Shown piece by piece: positions 38,073 through 46,427 of a stretch of 64,000 bases of DNA; positions within the stretch are counted from its first letter, which is position 1; each line of letters opens with the position of its first letter. A program made the translations under genes and the position numbers. The DNA lies in NCBI RefSeq assembly GCF_011320115.1, contig NZ_JAANOZ010000001.1, forward strand, positions 62,001-126,000, in the 5' to 3' direction. The notes below the pieces were generated by a model. That model searched no databases. It saw nothing but the letters and a program-made list of their open reading frames with translations, and had not been told where the DNA came from. This stretch comes from Croceibacterium segetis (GTDB lineage Bacteria > Pseudomonadota > Alphaproteobacteria > Sphingomonadales > Sphingomonadaceae).

Positions 38073-39659
38073 ATGACCAAGCCCAAAGTCCTCATTTCCG
38101 ACAAGATGGACCCCAACGCCGAGCGCATCCTCAAGGAGCTCGGCTGCGAGGTCGACGTGATCACCGGCAAGACGCCCGAAGAATTGAAGGCGATGATCGG
38201 CCAGTACGACGGCCTGGCGATCCGCTCGGCCACCAAGGTGACCAAGGAAATCCTCGACGCGGCGACCAACCTCAAGGTCATCGGTCGCGCCGGGATCGGC
38301 GTCGACAACGTCGATATCCCCTATGCCAGCTCGAAGGGCGTGGTGGTGATGAACACCCCGTTCGGCAACTCGATCACCACCGCCGAGCACGCCATCGCGC
38401 TGATGTTCGCGCTCGCCCGGCAAATCCCGGAAGCCGACGAACAGACCCAGGAAGGCAAGTGGCCGAAGAACGCCTTCATGGGCGTCGAAGTCACCGGCAA
38501 GACGCTCGGCCTCATCGGCGCCGGCAATATCGGCTCGATCGTCGCTTCTCGGGCGCTCGGCCTCAGGATGAAGGTCATCGCCTATGACCCCTTCCTGACC
38601 GAGGAGCGCGCGGTGGAAATCGGCGTCGAGAAGGTCGATCTCGAAACGCTCGTCACCCGGGCGGACTTCATCACCCTGCACACCCCGCTGACCGACGAAA
38701 CCCGCAACATCCTCAGCCGCGAGCGGCTCGAGAAGACCAAGAAGGGCGTGCGGATCGTCAACTGCGCCCGCGGCGGGCTGATCGACGAGGCGGCGCTCAA
38801 GGACGGGCTCGATTCCGGCCACATCGCCGGCGCCGCGCTCGACGTGTTCGCGGTCGAGCCGCCGCCGGCGGACCATCCGCTGTTCGGCACCAAGAACTTC
38901 ATCTGCACCCCGCACCTCGGCGCCTCGACCAGCGAAGCGCAGGTCAACGTCGCCCTGCAGGTGGCCGAGCAGATCGGCGACTACCTCGTTACCGGCGGGA
39001 TCACCAACGCGCTCAACGTGCCGTCGCTCAGCGCCGAGGAAGCGCCCAAGCTCAAGCCGTACATGGGCCTTGCCGAAAAGCTCGGCAGCCTCGTCGGCCA
39101 GCTCGCCCGAGGCAGCCTGCCGAAGATCAGCATCGAGGTCGAAGGCGCCGCGGCGCAGCTCAACCAGAAGCCGATCACCGCGGCGGTGCTCAGCGGGCTG
39201 ATGAAGCACTATTCGCAGAGCGTGAACATGGTCAACGCGCCGTTCCTGGCCAAGGAACGCGGCATGGAAGTGCGCGAGATCCGCAACGAGCGCGAGGGCG
39301 TCTACCACACGCTCGTGCGCGTCACCGTGGCGACCAGCCAGGGCGACCGCTCGGTCGCCGGGACGCTGTTCGGCGCCGGCGCGCCGCGGCTGGTCGAGAT
39401 CTTCGGCATCGGCATCGAGGCCGATCTCGACGGGCACATGCTCTATATCGTCAACGAGGACGCGCCGGGCTTCATCGGCCGCATCGGCTCGCTGCTCGGC
39501 GAGGCCGGGATCAACATCGGCACTTTCCACCTCGGCCGCCGCGACGCGGGCGGGGAAGCGGTGCTGCTGCTCAGCGTCGACCAGCCGATCCCGCAGGACC
39601 TGATCGACGCGGCCTGCAAGCTGCAAGGCGTGAAGAACGTCAAGGCGCTGGCGTTCTGA
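38073..39659 (+). CDS. serA: D-3-phosphoglycerate dehydrogenase
   Basis: A 528-residue enzyme making 3-phosphohydroxypyruvate, the first step of serine synthesis. Long form: substrate domain (1-100), NAD domain with IGAGNIGSIVA (about 148-158) and the catalytic Arg/Glu/His set (RAGIGVDNVD, LDVFAVEPP, PHLGAST), an ASB insert (about 320-450) and a C-terminal ACT domain (about 455-528, MLYIVNEDAPGFIGRIGSLL) that usually carries serine feedback. Translation starts at ATG 38073 behind the palindromic element. Confidence 0.97.
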   Translation: MTKPKVLISDKMDPNAERILKELGCEVDVITGKTPEELKAMIGQYDGLAIRSATKVTKEILDAATNLKVIGRAGIGVDNVDIPYASSKGVVVMNTPFGNSITTAEHAIALMFALARQIPEADEQTQEGKWPKNAFMGVEVTGKTLGLIGAGNIGSIVASRALGLRMKVIAYDPFLTEERAVEIGVEKVDLETLVTRADFITLHTPLTDETRNILSRERLEKTKKGVRIVNCARGGLIDEAALKDGLDSGHIAGAALDVFAVEPPPADHPLFGTKNFICTPHLGASTSEAQVNVALQVAEQIGDYLVTGGITNALNVPSLSAEEAPKLKPYMGLAEKLGSLVGQLARGSLPKISIEVEGAAAQLNQKPITAAVLSGLMKHYSQSVNMVNAPFLAKERGMEVREIRNEREGVYHTLVRVTVATSQGDRSVAGTLFGAGAPRLVEIFGIGIEADLDGHMLYIVNEDAPGFIGRIGSLLGEAGINIGTFHLGRRDAGGEAVLLLSVDQPIPQDLIDAACKLQGVKNVKALAF

Positions 39660-39666
39660 TGGCGAG

Positions 39667-39702
39667 AGCCGTTCACTCTTCGCAAGCGGGGAGTGAACGG
39701 CT
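39667..39702. terminator. Long hairpin between serA and hisZ
   Basis: A perfect 12-base inverted repeat AGCCGTTCACTC (39667-39678) / GAGTGAACGGCT (39691-39702) around a 12-base loop. It begins 7 bases after the serA stop and ends 15 bases before hisZ. No T-run follows, so it could act as an attenuator, processing site or partial terminator as well as an operator. Confidence 0.55.
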
Positions 39703-39717
39703 AGGGCCTGTCGCACC

Positions 39718-40830
39718 ATGACCGACCCGACCCGCGACCTGTTGCCCGAGGGGCTCGAGGACCGCCTGCCGCAAAGCGCGGCGGCGGCGGCGCGCATCGA
39801 GCGCGCCGCGCTCGAGGCGATGGACGCCTGGGGCTACGACCGCGTGCGCCCGCCGCTGGTCGAGTTCGAGAAATCGATGGCCGCGCGAATGCACGGCTTC
39901 GCCACCCGGCAGATGTTCCGCTTCGTCGATCCCAAGAGCCTGCGGATGCTGGCCTTGCGCTCGGACATGACCGTGCAGGTCGGCCGCATCGCCGCGACCA
40001 GTCTCGCCGGCCGGCCGCGCCCGCTGCGCCTGTGCTACGCCGGCCAGGTCGCGCGCATCGCCGGCGACCAGCTCGACCCGCGGCGCGAGGCGCTGCAACT
40101 GGGCGCCGAGCTGATTGGCAGCGACACCGCGCCAGCGGCCGGCGAGATACTCGAGCTGGCGATCGCCGCGCTCGAAGCGATCGGCGCCAGCGGCATCTCG
40201 GTCGACTTCGCCTTGCCCGACCTGGTCGACACGCTTGCGGCCGAGGAATTCCCGCTCGACGCCGAGCAAGTCGCAGCCGTGCGCCGCGAGCTCGACGCCA
40301 AGGATGCCGGCGCGCTCAAGGATGCGGGCGGGGCGTCCTATCTGCCGCTGCTCTATGCCGCCGGGCCGTTCGAGGAGGCGATCGCCAAGCTCGCGCAGAT
40401 CGACGCCAGCGGTGCGCTGACCAGTCGCATCGACGGGCTCAGGAAGATCGCCGAGCGCGTCGCTGGCCGTGCGCGCCTGACGCTCGACCCCAGCGAGCGC
40501 CACGGCTTCGAATACAAGAGCTGGTTCGGCTTCACCATCTACGCCGAGGGCGTGCGCGGCACGCTGGGGCGCGGCGGGACTTACCGCATCGGCGGCACCG
40601 ACGAACCGGCGACGGGGTTTTCGCTCTATCCGGAGGAACTGGTCGAAGCGGTCGGGGCGTCGGAGCCGCGCGCAAAGGCGCTGTTCCTCCCCCTCGGCCA
40701 TGACCGCGCCGCAGCGAGCAAGCTGCGGGCCGAGGGCTGGCGCACGATTGCGGCCTTGTCCGAAACGGATGATGCCAAGGCGCTCGGTTGCTCGCACCGC
40801 CTCGCGGGCGGCGCTGCCGTGAAGCTCTAG
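39718..40830 (+). CDS. hisZ: ATP phosphoribosyltransferase regulatory subunit
   Basis: A 370-residue paralog of class II histidyl-tRNA synthetase without the anticodon-binding domain. HisZ pairs with a short HisG and gives histidine feedback to the first step of histidine synthesis. Motif 2-like LRSDMTVQVGRIAAT, the YAGQVAR segment and the late FTIYAEGVRGTLGRGGTY are visible. hisG is not in the window. Gene order serA-hisZ-purA fits Sphingomonadales. Its last four bases CTAG are shared with the stop of the convergent esterase. Confidence 0.9.
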   Translation: MTDPTRDLLPEGLEDRLPQSAAAAARIERAALEAMDAWGYDRVRPPLVEFEKSMAARMHGFATRQMFRFVDPKSLRMLALRSDMTVQVGRIAATSLAGRPRPLRLCYAGQVARIAGDQLDPRREALQLGAELIGSDTAPAAGEILELAIAALEAIGASGISVDFALPDLVDTLAAEEFPLDAEQVAAVRRELDAKDAGALKDAGGASYLPLLYAAGPFEEAIAKLAQIDASGALTSRIDGLRKIAERVAGRARLTLDPSERHGFEYKSWFGFTIYAEGVRGTLGRGGTYRIGGTDEPATGFSLYPEELVEAVGASEPRAKALFLPLGHDRAAASKLRAEGWRTIAALSETDDAKALGCSHRLAGGAAVKL

Positions 40831-41702
40831 CGCATCACCTTGGCCAGCCAGCGGTCGAGCACCGCCGTGGCCGGATAGTCGGCCTCGCCGAGCTTGCGAT
40901 TGATCTCCATGTGACCGCGCAGCCCGGTCCCGGGAAATCCTTCGATCTCGACGGGCGTCCCGGCCTTCTTCAGCGCCTCGGCGAGCGCCTGGCTTTGAGC
41001 CACTCCATCGGGGCGCTGGACGTGAAGGATGAGGAAGGCGGGAGCGTTCGGCTTGGCGGCTTGCAAGGTCGGCGAAAGGCCCTCTTGCCGCTTCGGGTCG
41101 CTGCCGAATGCCTGCTTATAAGTGCCGCCCATCAGCGGCGCGCCGATCTGAAGCTGGCGCGGCACGTCGTAGGCCGCGCCGTCGAGCGGCACGACTCCGC
41201 GCACGTCGTCCATCTTCAGGCCCGCGCCGTTGAGCCATTTGGGATCGGTCCCGACCAGCGCGACCAGGTGCGCCCCGGCCGAGTGGCCCACGAGCGCGAT
41301 CCGTCCGACGTCGAAGCCGAGCGCCTGCGCATCGGCGCGCAGGAAGGCGACGGCCGCGGCCACATCGGCCGCCTGGTCTTCCACGCTCGCTTGCGGAACC
41401 AGTCGATAATCGAGCGAAGCGACCGCGTAGCCGAGGCTGTGCCAGTGCGTCAGCTTGGCCGAACCGTCCATCATCGTCATGTCGCCGCGGGTCCAGCCGC
41501 CTCCGTGGACGAACACCACCAGCGGCGAATGCGCCGTGGCGCCGCGCCAGTATTCGAGCTTCTGCAAGGGCGCGGAGCCGTAAGCGAGCGTCTGCTTGCC
41601 CGCAATTCGGTTCGTAGCCGGTGGGGTGGCCTCGCGGGCCGGAGCGATCGAACCGCTCGCGACGGCGGCCAGAATCAGCGGAATGAGCACGGTCTTGCGC
41701 AA
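40827..41702 (-). CDS. Secreted alpha/beta-hydrolase (esterase, BD-FAE-like)
   Basis: A 291-residue hydrolase with a signal peptide (residues 1-20). Landmarks are the oxyanion motif VHGGGW (about residues 65-70), the nucleophile elbow GHSAG, and a late His in TGLRGHMEI; the Asp is probably in the HVQRPDGVAQ stretch. The start is TTG at 41702, supported by GGGAGGCAACA directly before it; no ATG is available. Shares CTAG with the hisZ stop. Substrate unknown; relatives act on short-chain or feruloyl esters, which would suit the ferulate genes here, but linkage is lacking. Confidence 0.82.
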   Translation of the reverse strand: MRKTVLIPLILAAVASGSIAPAREATPPATNRIAGKQTLAYGSAPLQKLEYWRGATAHSPLVVFVHGGGWTRGDMTMMDGSAKLTHWHSLGYAVASLDYRLVPQASVEDQAADVAAAVAFLRADAQALGFDVGRIALVGHSAGAHLVALVGTDPKWLNGAGLKMDDVRGVVPLDGAAYDVPRQLQIGAPLMGGTYKQAFGSDPKRQEGLSPTLQAAKPNAPAFLILHVQRPDGVAQSQALAEALKKAGTPVEIEGFPGTGLRGHMEINRKLGEADYPATAVLDRWLAKVMR

Positions 41703-41846
41703 TGTTGCCTCCCGACGATGAGCGCAGGATATTGGCCCAGGCTCGAAGGTCCAGTCGCGAACTGTCGCCGATTGTAGCCTGCGCGGTTGCCCTCAACCGC
41801 TGCATTGCCTAGGGCCGCGCCGGTTCTTCCGTGAAAGGCTGCCAGC

Positions 41847-43136
41847 TTGGCCAACGTCACCGTGATCGGCGCCCAGTGGGGCGATGAGGGCAAGGGCAAG
41901 ATCGTCGACTGGCTTGCCAGCCGCGCCGACGTCGTCGTGCGCTTCCAGGGCGGGCACAACGCCGGGCACACGCTGGTGGTCGGCAACACCACTTACAAGC
42001 TCAGCCTGCTCCCGTCCGGGATCGTCACCGGCACGCTGTCGCTGATCGGCAACGGGGTGGTTCTCGATCCTTGGGCGCTCAAGAGCGAGATCGAGCGGCT
42101 CGAGGGGCAGGGGGTTTCGATCACCCCCGAGAACTTCGGCGTGGCCGACAACTGCGCGCTGATCCTGCCCGTGCACCGCGACCTCGACGGCTGGCGCGAG
42201 GCGGCGGCGGGCAAGGGCAAGATCGGCACCACCGGGCGCGGGATCGGCCCGGCTTACGAGGACAAGGTCGGCCGCCGCGCGATCCGGGTGTGCGACCTGG
42301 CGCATCTCGACGAGCTCGAGCCGCAGCTCGACCGCCTGTGCGCGCACCACGACGCCTTGCGCGCCGGGTTCGGCGAGCCGCCGGTCGACCGCGCGCGGCT
42401 GCTCGCCGACCTCGGGGAAATCGCCCCGTTCGTACAGCAGTTCGCCCAGCCGGTCTGGCGCCGACTCAACGAGGAAAAGAAGGCCGGCAGCCGCATCCTG
42501 TTCGAAGGCGCGCAGGGCGTGCTGCTCGACGTCGACCACGGCACGTACCCCTTCGTCACCAGCTCGAACACGGTCAGCGGCACGGTGGCGAGCGGCAGCG
42601 GCCTCGGCCCCGGCGCGGCGGGTTTCGTGCTCGGCATCGTCAAGGCCTACACCACCCGCGTCGGCTCGGGCCCGTTCCCGACCGAGCTCCACGACGCCGA
42701 CGGCCAGCGCCTCGGCGAGCGCGGCCACGAGTTCGGCACCGTCACCGGCCGCCAGCGGCGCTGCGGATGGTTCGATGCGGTGCTGGTGCGGCAAAGCTGC
42801 GCCATCAGCGGCGTCACCGGCATCGCACTGACCAAGCTCGACGTGCTCGACGGATTTGACACCCTGAAGATCTGCACCGGCTACCGCCTGCGTGGCGAGA
42901 CCCTCGATTACCTGCCCGCCAACGCCGCCGAGCAGGCCGAGTGCGAGCCGGTCTACGAGGAAATGCCCGGCTGGCGCGAGAGCACCGCCGGTGCGCGCAG
43001 CTGGGCCGAGCTTCCGGCGCAGGCGATCAAGTACATTCGCCGCATCGAGGAGCTGATCGAATGCCCCGTAGCCTCGGTCTCGACCAGCCCCGAGCGCGAC
43101 GACACGATCCTCGTGCGCGATCCCTTCGCCGACTAG
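41847..43136 (+). CDS. purA: Adenylosuccinate synthetase
   Basis: A 429-residue GTP-dependent enzyme joining IMP and aspartate on the way to AMP. The start region [21 protein letters not shown] holds the P-loop and catalytic Asp13; also seen are [10 protein letters not shown] with the catalytic His, and [13 protein letters not shown]. Initiation is at TTG 41847 (AAAGGCTG upstream), since the conserved N-terminus begins there and no ATG or GTG is in frame before it. The next gene starts five bases after its stop. Confidence 0.97.
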   Translation: MANVTVIGAQWGDEGKGKIVDWLASRADVVVRFQGGHNAGHTLVVGNTTYKLSLLPSGIVTGTLSLIGNGVVLDPWALKSEIERLEGQGVSITPENFGVADNCALILPVHRDLDGWREAAAGKGKIGTTGRGIGPAYEDKVGRRAIRVCDLAHLDELEPQLDRLCAHHDALRAGFGEPPVDRARLLADLGEIAPFVQQFAQPVWRRLNEEKKAGSRILFEGAQGVLLDVDHGTYPFVTSSNTVSGTVASGSGLGPGAAGFVLGIVKAYTTRVGSGPFPTELHDADGQRLGERGHEFGTVTGRQRRCGWFDAVLVRQSCAISGVTGIALTKLDVLDGFDTLKICTGYRLRGETLDYLPANAAEQAECEPVYEEMPGWRESTAGARSWAELPAQAIKYIRRIEELIECPVASVSTSPERDDTILVRDPFAD

Positions 43137-43140
43137 TCCG

Positions 43141-43665
43141 GTGAAGCGCGCCGCATACCCGCTGCTGTTTCTGGTGGCGGGATGCAGCACGCCGAAGCTT
43201 GCTCTTCCTCCGTCGCCGGTCGCCGAACGGGTCCCGAACCGAGCCGCCGAGGTCGACTCCGTCCTGGTCGACAAGTCCGACCGGACGCTGACGCTCTTCA
43301 GCCGCGGCGTCCCGCTCAAGTCTTACGCCGGCTTGCAGCTCGGCGATGCGCCGGACGGTCCGAAGCATTTCGAAGGCGACGAGCGGACCCCGGAAGGACG
43401 CTACACCGTGGATTATCGCAACCCGCGCAGCGCCTATCACCTGAGCCTGCACATCTCCTACCCGAATGCCGCCGACCGGGCCTACGCTGCCGCGCGCGGC
43501 CGGAGCCCGGGCGGCGAGATCTTCATCCACGGCCAGCCGAACGCGCTCGCCCAAGGGCGGATGCAGGGCGACTGGACCGACGGTTGCATCTCCGTTTCGA
43601 ACGCCGAGATCGAGGAGCTGTGGCGGGCAGTGCCCGACGGCACGGCGATCGAGATCAGGCCCTAG
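43141..43665 (+). CDS. L,D-transpeptidase family lipoprotein (YafK-like)
   Basis: A 174-residue protein with lipobox LVAGC (Cys about residue 15) and a YkuD domain. The catalytic segment is IFIHGQ followed by WTDGCISVSN, where His and Cys form the site; the TDGCI variant, in place of SHGC, matches the YafK branch. Substrates are the peptide stems of peptidoglycan or proteins bound to it, in the periplasm. GTG start with a weak site, five bases after purA, so read-through from purA is likely. It overlaps the convergent DUF6768-like gene by 11 bases. Confidence 0.82.
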   Translation: MKRAAYPLLFLVAGCSTPKLALPPSPVAERVPNRAAEVDSVLVDKSDRTLTLFSRGVPLKSYAGLQLGDAPDGPKHFEGDERTPEGRYTVDYRNPRSAYHLSLHISYPNAADRAYAAARGRSPGGEIFIHGQPNALAQGRMQGDWTDGCISVSNAEIEELWRAVPDGTAIEIRP

Positions 43666-44041
43666 GTTCGCCGCCTTCCAGCATCGCCACCTGAACTTGC
43701 AGGCGCTTCACCTCGCGCAGGATGGTGAGCATGTTCATCCGGCTGAAGAACCAGTCCTTGGTGAATCCCTGAGCCAGCAGCAGCGCAAGCGTGGCGACAG
43801 CCCAGAGGATCAGTTCGCGCGTGCCGGTCGCGGTCAGCAATTGCCAGATCGCCGCGATCATCGCCGCGCCGAGCACGAACGACATGAAAGCCACGAGTCT
43901 GGCCCAACGGCCCATCGGACCGGTCAGGCTGTCGCCGACCTGGCGCCAGAAGCCGCGATCGGTTTCGAGCTGCGCAAGGAAAGCCTTGTCGTCGGCATCG
44001 AGTACGTCGCGGATGCGTTCGTCGATTGCGGTCATTGTCAT
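43655..44041 (-). CDS. DUF6768-like membrane protein, partner of the ECF sigma factor
   Basis: A 128-residue protein: a polar helical start (TAIDERIRDVLDADDKAFLAQLE), two membrane helices (about residues 48-70 and 76-95) and a C-terminal amphipathic part (MNMLTILREVKRLQVQVAMLEG). The pattern fits the DUF6768 family, often encoded directly after a sigma-70-type gene. ATG 44041 overlaps the sigma stop as ATGA. A role as anti-sigma or membrane sensor is inferred only from this coupling and topology; it lacks the zinc-binding motif of ZAS anti-sigma factors. Confidence 0.7.
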   Translation of the reverse strand: MTMTAIDERIRDVLDADDKAFLAQLETDRGFWRQVGDSLTGPMGRWARLVAFMSFVLGAAMIAAIWQLLTATGTRELILWAVATLALLLAQGFTKDWFFSRMNMLTILREVKRLQVQVAMLEGGEPRA

Positions 44042-44592
44042 TCTCCTTCGAGCGCCGCTTTCAGGCGGCGGCGGGCATGGAACAGCCGGGACTTGGCGGT
44101 GCCCACCGGCACCTGCTGAACCTCGGCGATCTCGGCGAGGGTCAGACCCTCGACGAAGAACAGTTGCGCGGCGAGCCGTTGCTCGGCGGGCAGGGCGGCG
44201 AAGGCCCCGACCAGCGCCAGCGCCTCGTCGGGAGCGGGCTGTACCGGGGCCTCGACTTCGCCCATGGCGATCGAGCGCCGGGCCTGCGCCCGCCGGATGG
44301 CGTCGGCGCAGCGCCGATGGAGGATGCCGAAGGCCCACGGCGCGAAGCGCGCCGGATCGCGCAGCGAGCCGATGCCGCGCAGGATCGAAATCCACGCCTC
44401 CTGCACTACACCCGGCGCCATCTCCGCGCCGACGAGCCGCCGTGCGGTGCGCAACAGCCGCGGATGCCAGCGCCGGACGAGCCGCTCGCCCGCGGCGCGG
44501 TCGCCGCCCTGGACGAGAGTGACAAGCAGCTCGTCGAACCGCCGCCCGGCATCGCCTCCCGTTCCTCGCGCCGGAGCTTGCATCCCCATCAT
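44038..44592 (-). CDS. ECF-type RNA polymerase sigma factor
   Basis: A 184-residue sigma factor with region 2 (about 30-100, VQEAWISILRGIGSLRDPARFAPWAFGILHRRCAD in part) and region 4 (about 130-180, LFFVEGLTLAEIAEVQQVPVGTAKSRLFHARRRL). It lacks regions 1 and 3, as extracytoplasmic-function sigma factors do. Translationally coupled to the membrane protein that follows. No target promoter motif is evident upstream of itself, in the 58 bases to the acetyltransferase stop. Confidence 0.9.
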   Translation of the reverse strand: MMGMQAPARGTGGDAGRRFDELLVTLVQGGDRAAGERLVRRWHPRLLRTARRLVGAEMAPGVVQEAWISILRGIGSLRDPARFAPWAFGILHRRCADAIRRAQARRSIAMGEVEAPVQPAPDEALALVGAFAALPAEQRLAAQLFFVEGLTLAEIAEVQQVPVGTAKSRLFHARRRLKAALEGE

Positions 44593-44650
44593 GCCGTACA
44601 GTCGCGCGAAGGCGGCGAATTGTTCAATCGCTCATCAGCCGCCCGCGGCC

Positions 44651-45466
44651 TCAGGCCGCAGCTTCGAACAGCTCGGCGTGGCGTGCGAGGATCCGCGGCC
44701 AGACCTCTCGGGCGCGCGGTTCGTCGATCCCGAAGCGCGTCGCCAGCGTTTCGACGAACTCGTCGGCGTCCGCCACCGTGTGCGTCGTCGTGCCGCCGGG
44801 TCCGCGCTCGGTCAGCACGCGGCCGCGAAGGATCAGCTGGCTGTCGTGGTGCCGCTTCATCGCAACGGAATTGAGCGTGAAATTCGACATCGGATGCGTG
44901 GCTTGCCAGTCGCGCTTGGCGGTGAGCAGCGCCTCGTCGGCCGGCTCGGCGCGGAAGTCGTAGCTGAAGGGTGTTTCGGCGCGTTCGGTGAAGCGCCAGT
45001 AGCCGTCCTCGGTCTGCTCCAGCGAGACGGTGTATGGCGCGTGCTCGCGCGCGTCTGCCGCGAGCGGAAGGGGCTCGAGCAGGCTGCCGCCGAAGCCGGC
45101 GTCGCACAACCATCGGCCGTCGCAGTCGACCATCAGCGCGAGATGGGTGCCCATCCGTTCCTCGCCGCCGTCCTGCCGCATCACTCCGCACGACAGGCGC
45201 GTGACATCGAAGCCGATCGCCTGCAGCGCCGCCCCGAGCAGCCCGTTCATCTCGTAGCACCAGCCGCCGCGGCGGCGCTCGACCAGTTTCTCGAAGATCG
45301 CGTCGGGCTCGAGGCTCGGCACCTCGCCGAGCTGGACATCGAGAGCCTCGAACGGGATCGCGGTCACGTGCGCGCGGTGCACCGAACGCAGCGTGCCAAG
45401 GTCCGGCCGCACGTTCCAGGCGTGCCCGATCCGCTCGAGATAGCGCGCCAGCTCACCGTCATTCAT
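44651..45466 (-). CDS. nat: Arylamine N-acetyltransferase
   Basis: A 271-residue enzyme moving acetyl from acetyl-CoA to aromatic amines, hydrazines and hydroxylamines. The catalytic triad is visible in order: C70 in RRGGWCYEMN, H108 in GTHLALMVD and D122 in CDAGFGG. Length is that of bacterial NATs. Its ATG overlaps the end of the VOC gene by eight bases (45459-45466), so both come from one message reading away from the SoxR box. This suggests control by redox-cycling aromatics. Confidence 0.93.
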   Translation of the reverse strand: MNDGELARYLERIGHAWNVRPDLGTLRSVHRAHVTAIPFEALDVQLGEVPSLEPDAIFEKLVERRRGGWCYEMNGLLGAALQAIGFDVTRLSCGVMRQDGGEERMGTHLALMVDCDGRWLCDAGFGGSLLEPLPLAADAREHAPYTVSLEQTEDGYWRFTERAETPFSYDFRAEPADEALLTAKRDWQATHPMSNFTLNSVAMKRHHDSQLILRGRVLTERGPGGTTTHTVADADEFVETLATRFGIDEPRAREVWPRILARHAELFEAAA

Positions 45467-45830
45467 AGCTGACCACCTCGAATTCGATCCCGTCCCAGTC
45501 GAAGAAATAGAACCTGCGGCCCGGTTCGTAGTCGGCGTGATTGAAGGTTTCCAGCCCTGCATCGAGCACCACCCGCTCCGCCGCGTCGAGATCGTCGACC
45601 ACCAGGCCGACGTGGTTCAGCGGCGTGCCCTTGGCGTAGCGACCGTGCGGCTGGCGATCGGTGTAGAGCGCCAGGTAAGCGCGGTCGTCGCCGACATGGA
45701 TCGTCTCACCGCCGTTCATCGCCTCCCCGCGCCAGCGCTCGCGCCAACCCAGCAGCTTCTGGAAGAATTGCGACGAACGCTCGATGTCGTTCACCGTCAG
45801 ATTTGCATGTTCTATCGTGCCCCTGTGCAT
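45459..45830 (-). CDS. VOC (glyoxalase/dioxygenase superfamily) protein
   Basis: A 123-residue single-module protein pair of beta-alpha-beta-beta-beta units: IEHANLTVNDIERSSQFFQKLLGWRERW and later LNHVGLVVDDLDAAERVVLDAG, with metal-ligand candidates His in the first strand (IEHANL), His in LNHVGL and the terminal Glu in GIEFEVVSYE. It probably binds a divalent metal and acts on an aromatic or thiol adduct. ATG 45830 is preceded by GAAGGAGCGGTT. First gene of the two-gene unit facing soxR. Confidence 0.85.
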   Translation of the reverse strand: MHRGTIEHANLTVNDIERSSQFFQKLLGWRERWRGEAMNGGETIHVGDDRAYLALYTDRQPHGRYAKGTPLNHVGLVVDDLDAAERVVLDAGLETFNHADYEPGRRFYFFDWDGIEFEVVSYE

Positions 45831-45920
45831 AACCGCTCCTTCGTTCGTGGACCCTGAAGAAACCCGACCCATCCTTGACCGGCAGGGAGCAGGGCGAATC
45901 AATCGCTTGCTTATCCTGCA

Positions 45921-45940
45921 ACCTCAAGCTAACTTGAGGT
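45921..45940. promoter_or_regulatory. SoxR box
   Basis: A perfect palindrome ACCTCAAG-CTAA-CTTGAGGT, one base from the E. coli soxS operator core CCTCAAGTTAACTTGAGG. Reading on the minus strand a TTGACC -35 abuts it and CAGGAT stands 19 bases on, the long spacer that SoxR corrects. So the main output is probably the VOC-NAT unit, with soxR itself, starting at 45969, held in check. Confidence 0.9.
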
Positions 45941-45968
45941 CAAGCGTAAAATGGGGTCGGAGAGGGAA

Positions 45969-46424
45969 ATGCCGGCAATCACCAAGGACGACGTCATTCC
46001 CATCGGCACGCTCGCCGCGCGCACCGGTGTCGCGGTCTCGGCGATCCGCTTTTACGAGGACAAGGGACTGATCCATGCCGTCCGCACGGGCGGCAACCAG
46101 CGGCGTTTCCTGCGCTCCGACATTCGCCGGGTGAGCTTCATCCTCATCGCCCAGCGCCTCGGCCTCGCGCTGGCCGAGATCGAGGAGCAGCTCGCCACCT
46201 TGCCCGAAGGGCGCACGCCGAACGTGCGCGACTGGCAGAAGATCAGCCATTCGATGCGCGCCGCGATCGACGACAAGATCAAGCTGCTCACCCGCACCCG
46301 CGCCAAGCTCGACGAATGCATCGGCTGCGGGTGCCTGTCGCTCCAAAAATGCCAGTTGTACAACCGCGACGACAAGATGGGCGCCGCGGGAGCGACCGGC
46401 CCGCGCCTGGTGCTCGACACCTAG
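45969..46424 (+). CDS. soxR: Redox-sensing MerR-family activator SoxR
   Basis: A 151-residue MerR protein. Residues 10-80 form the winged helix (IGTLAARTGVAVSAIRFYEDKGL), then a coiled dimer helix, then the [2Fe-2S] cluster ligands C117, C120, C122 and C128 in CIGCGCLSLQKC, the SoxR signature. Oxidation by redox-active compounds turns it into an activator. ATG 45969 has GGAGAGGG before it; ATG 45951 is less suited. The SoxR box lies 29 bases upstream. No soxS is seen; in non-enteric bacteria SoxR acts on its targets directly. Confidence 0.96.
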   Translation: MPAITKDDVIPIGTLAARTGVAVSAIRFYEDKGLIHAVRTGGNQRRFLRSDIRRVSFILIAQRLGLALAEIEEQLATLPEGRTPNVRDWQKISHSMRAAIDDKIKLLTRTRAKLDECIGCGCLSLQKCQLYNRDDKMGAAGATGPRLVLDT

Positions 46425-46427
46425 CGG

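Noticed and set aside
36657-39797. Very long open frame antisense to serC, serA and hisZ
   Set aside because: It runs opposite three certain genes; high GC and Ala/Arg-rich codons open the mirror frame. Low-complexity Arg/Asp/Leu product with no domain.
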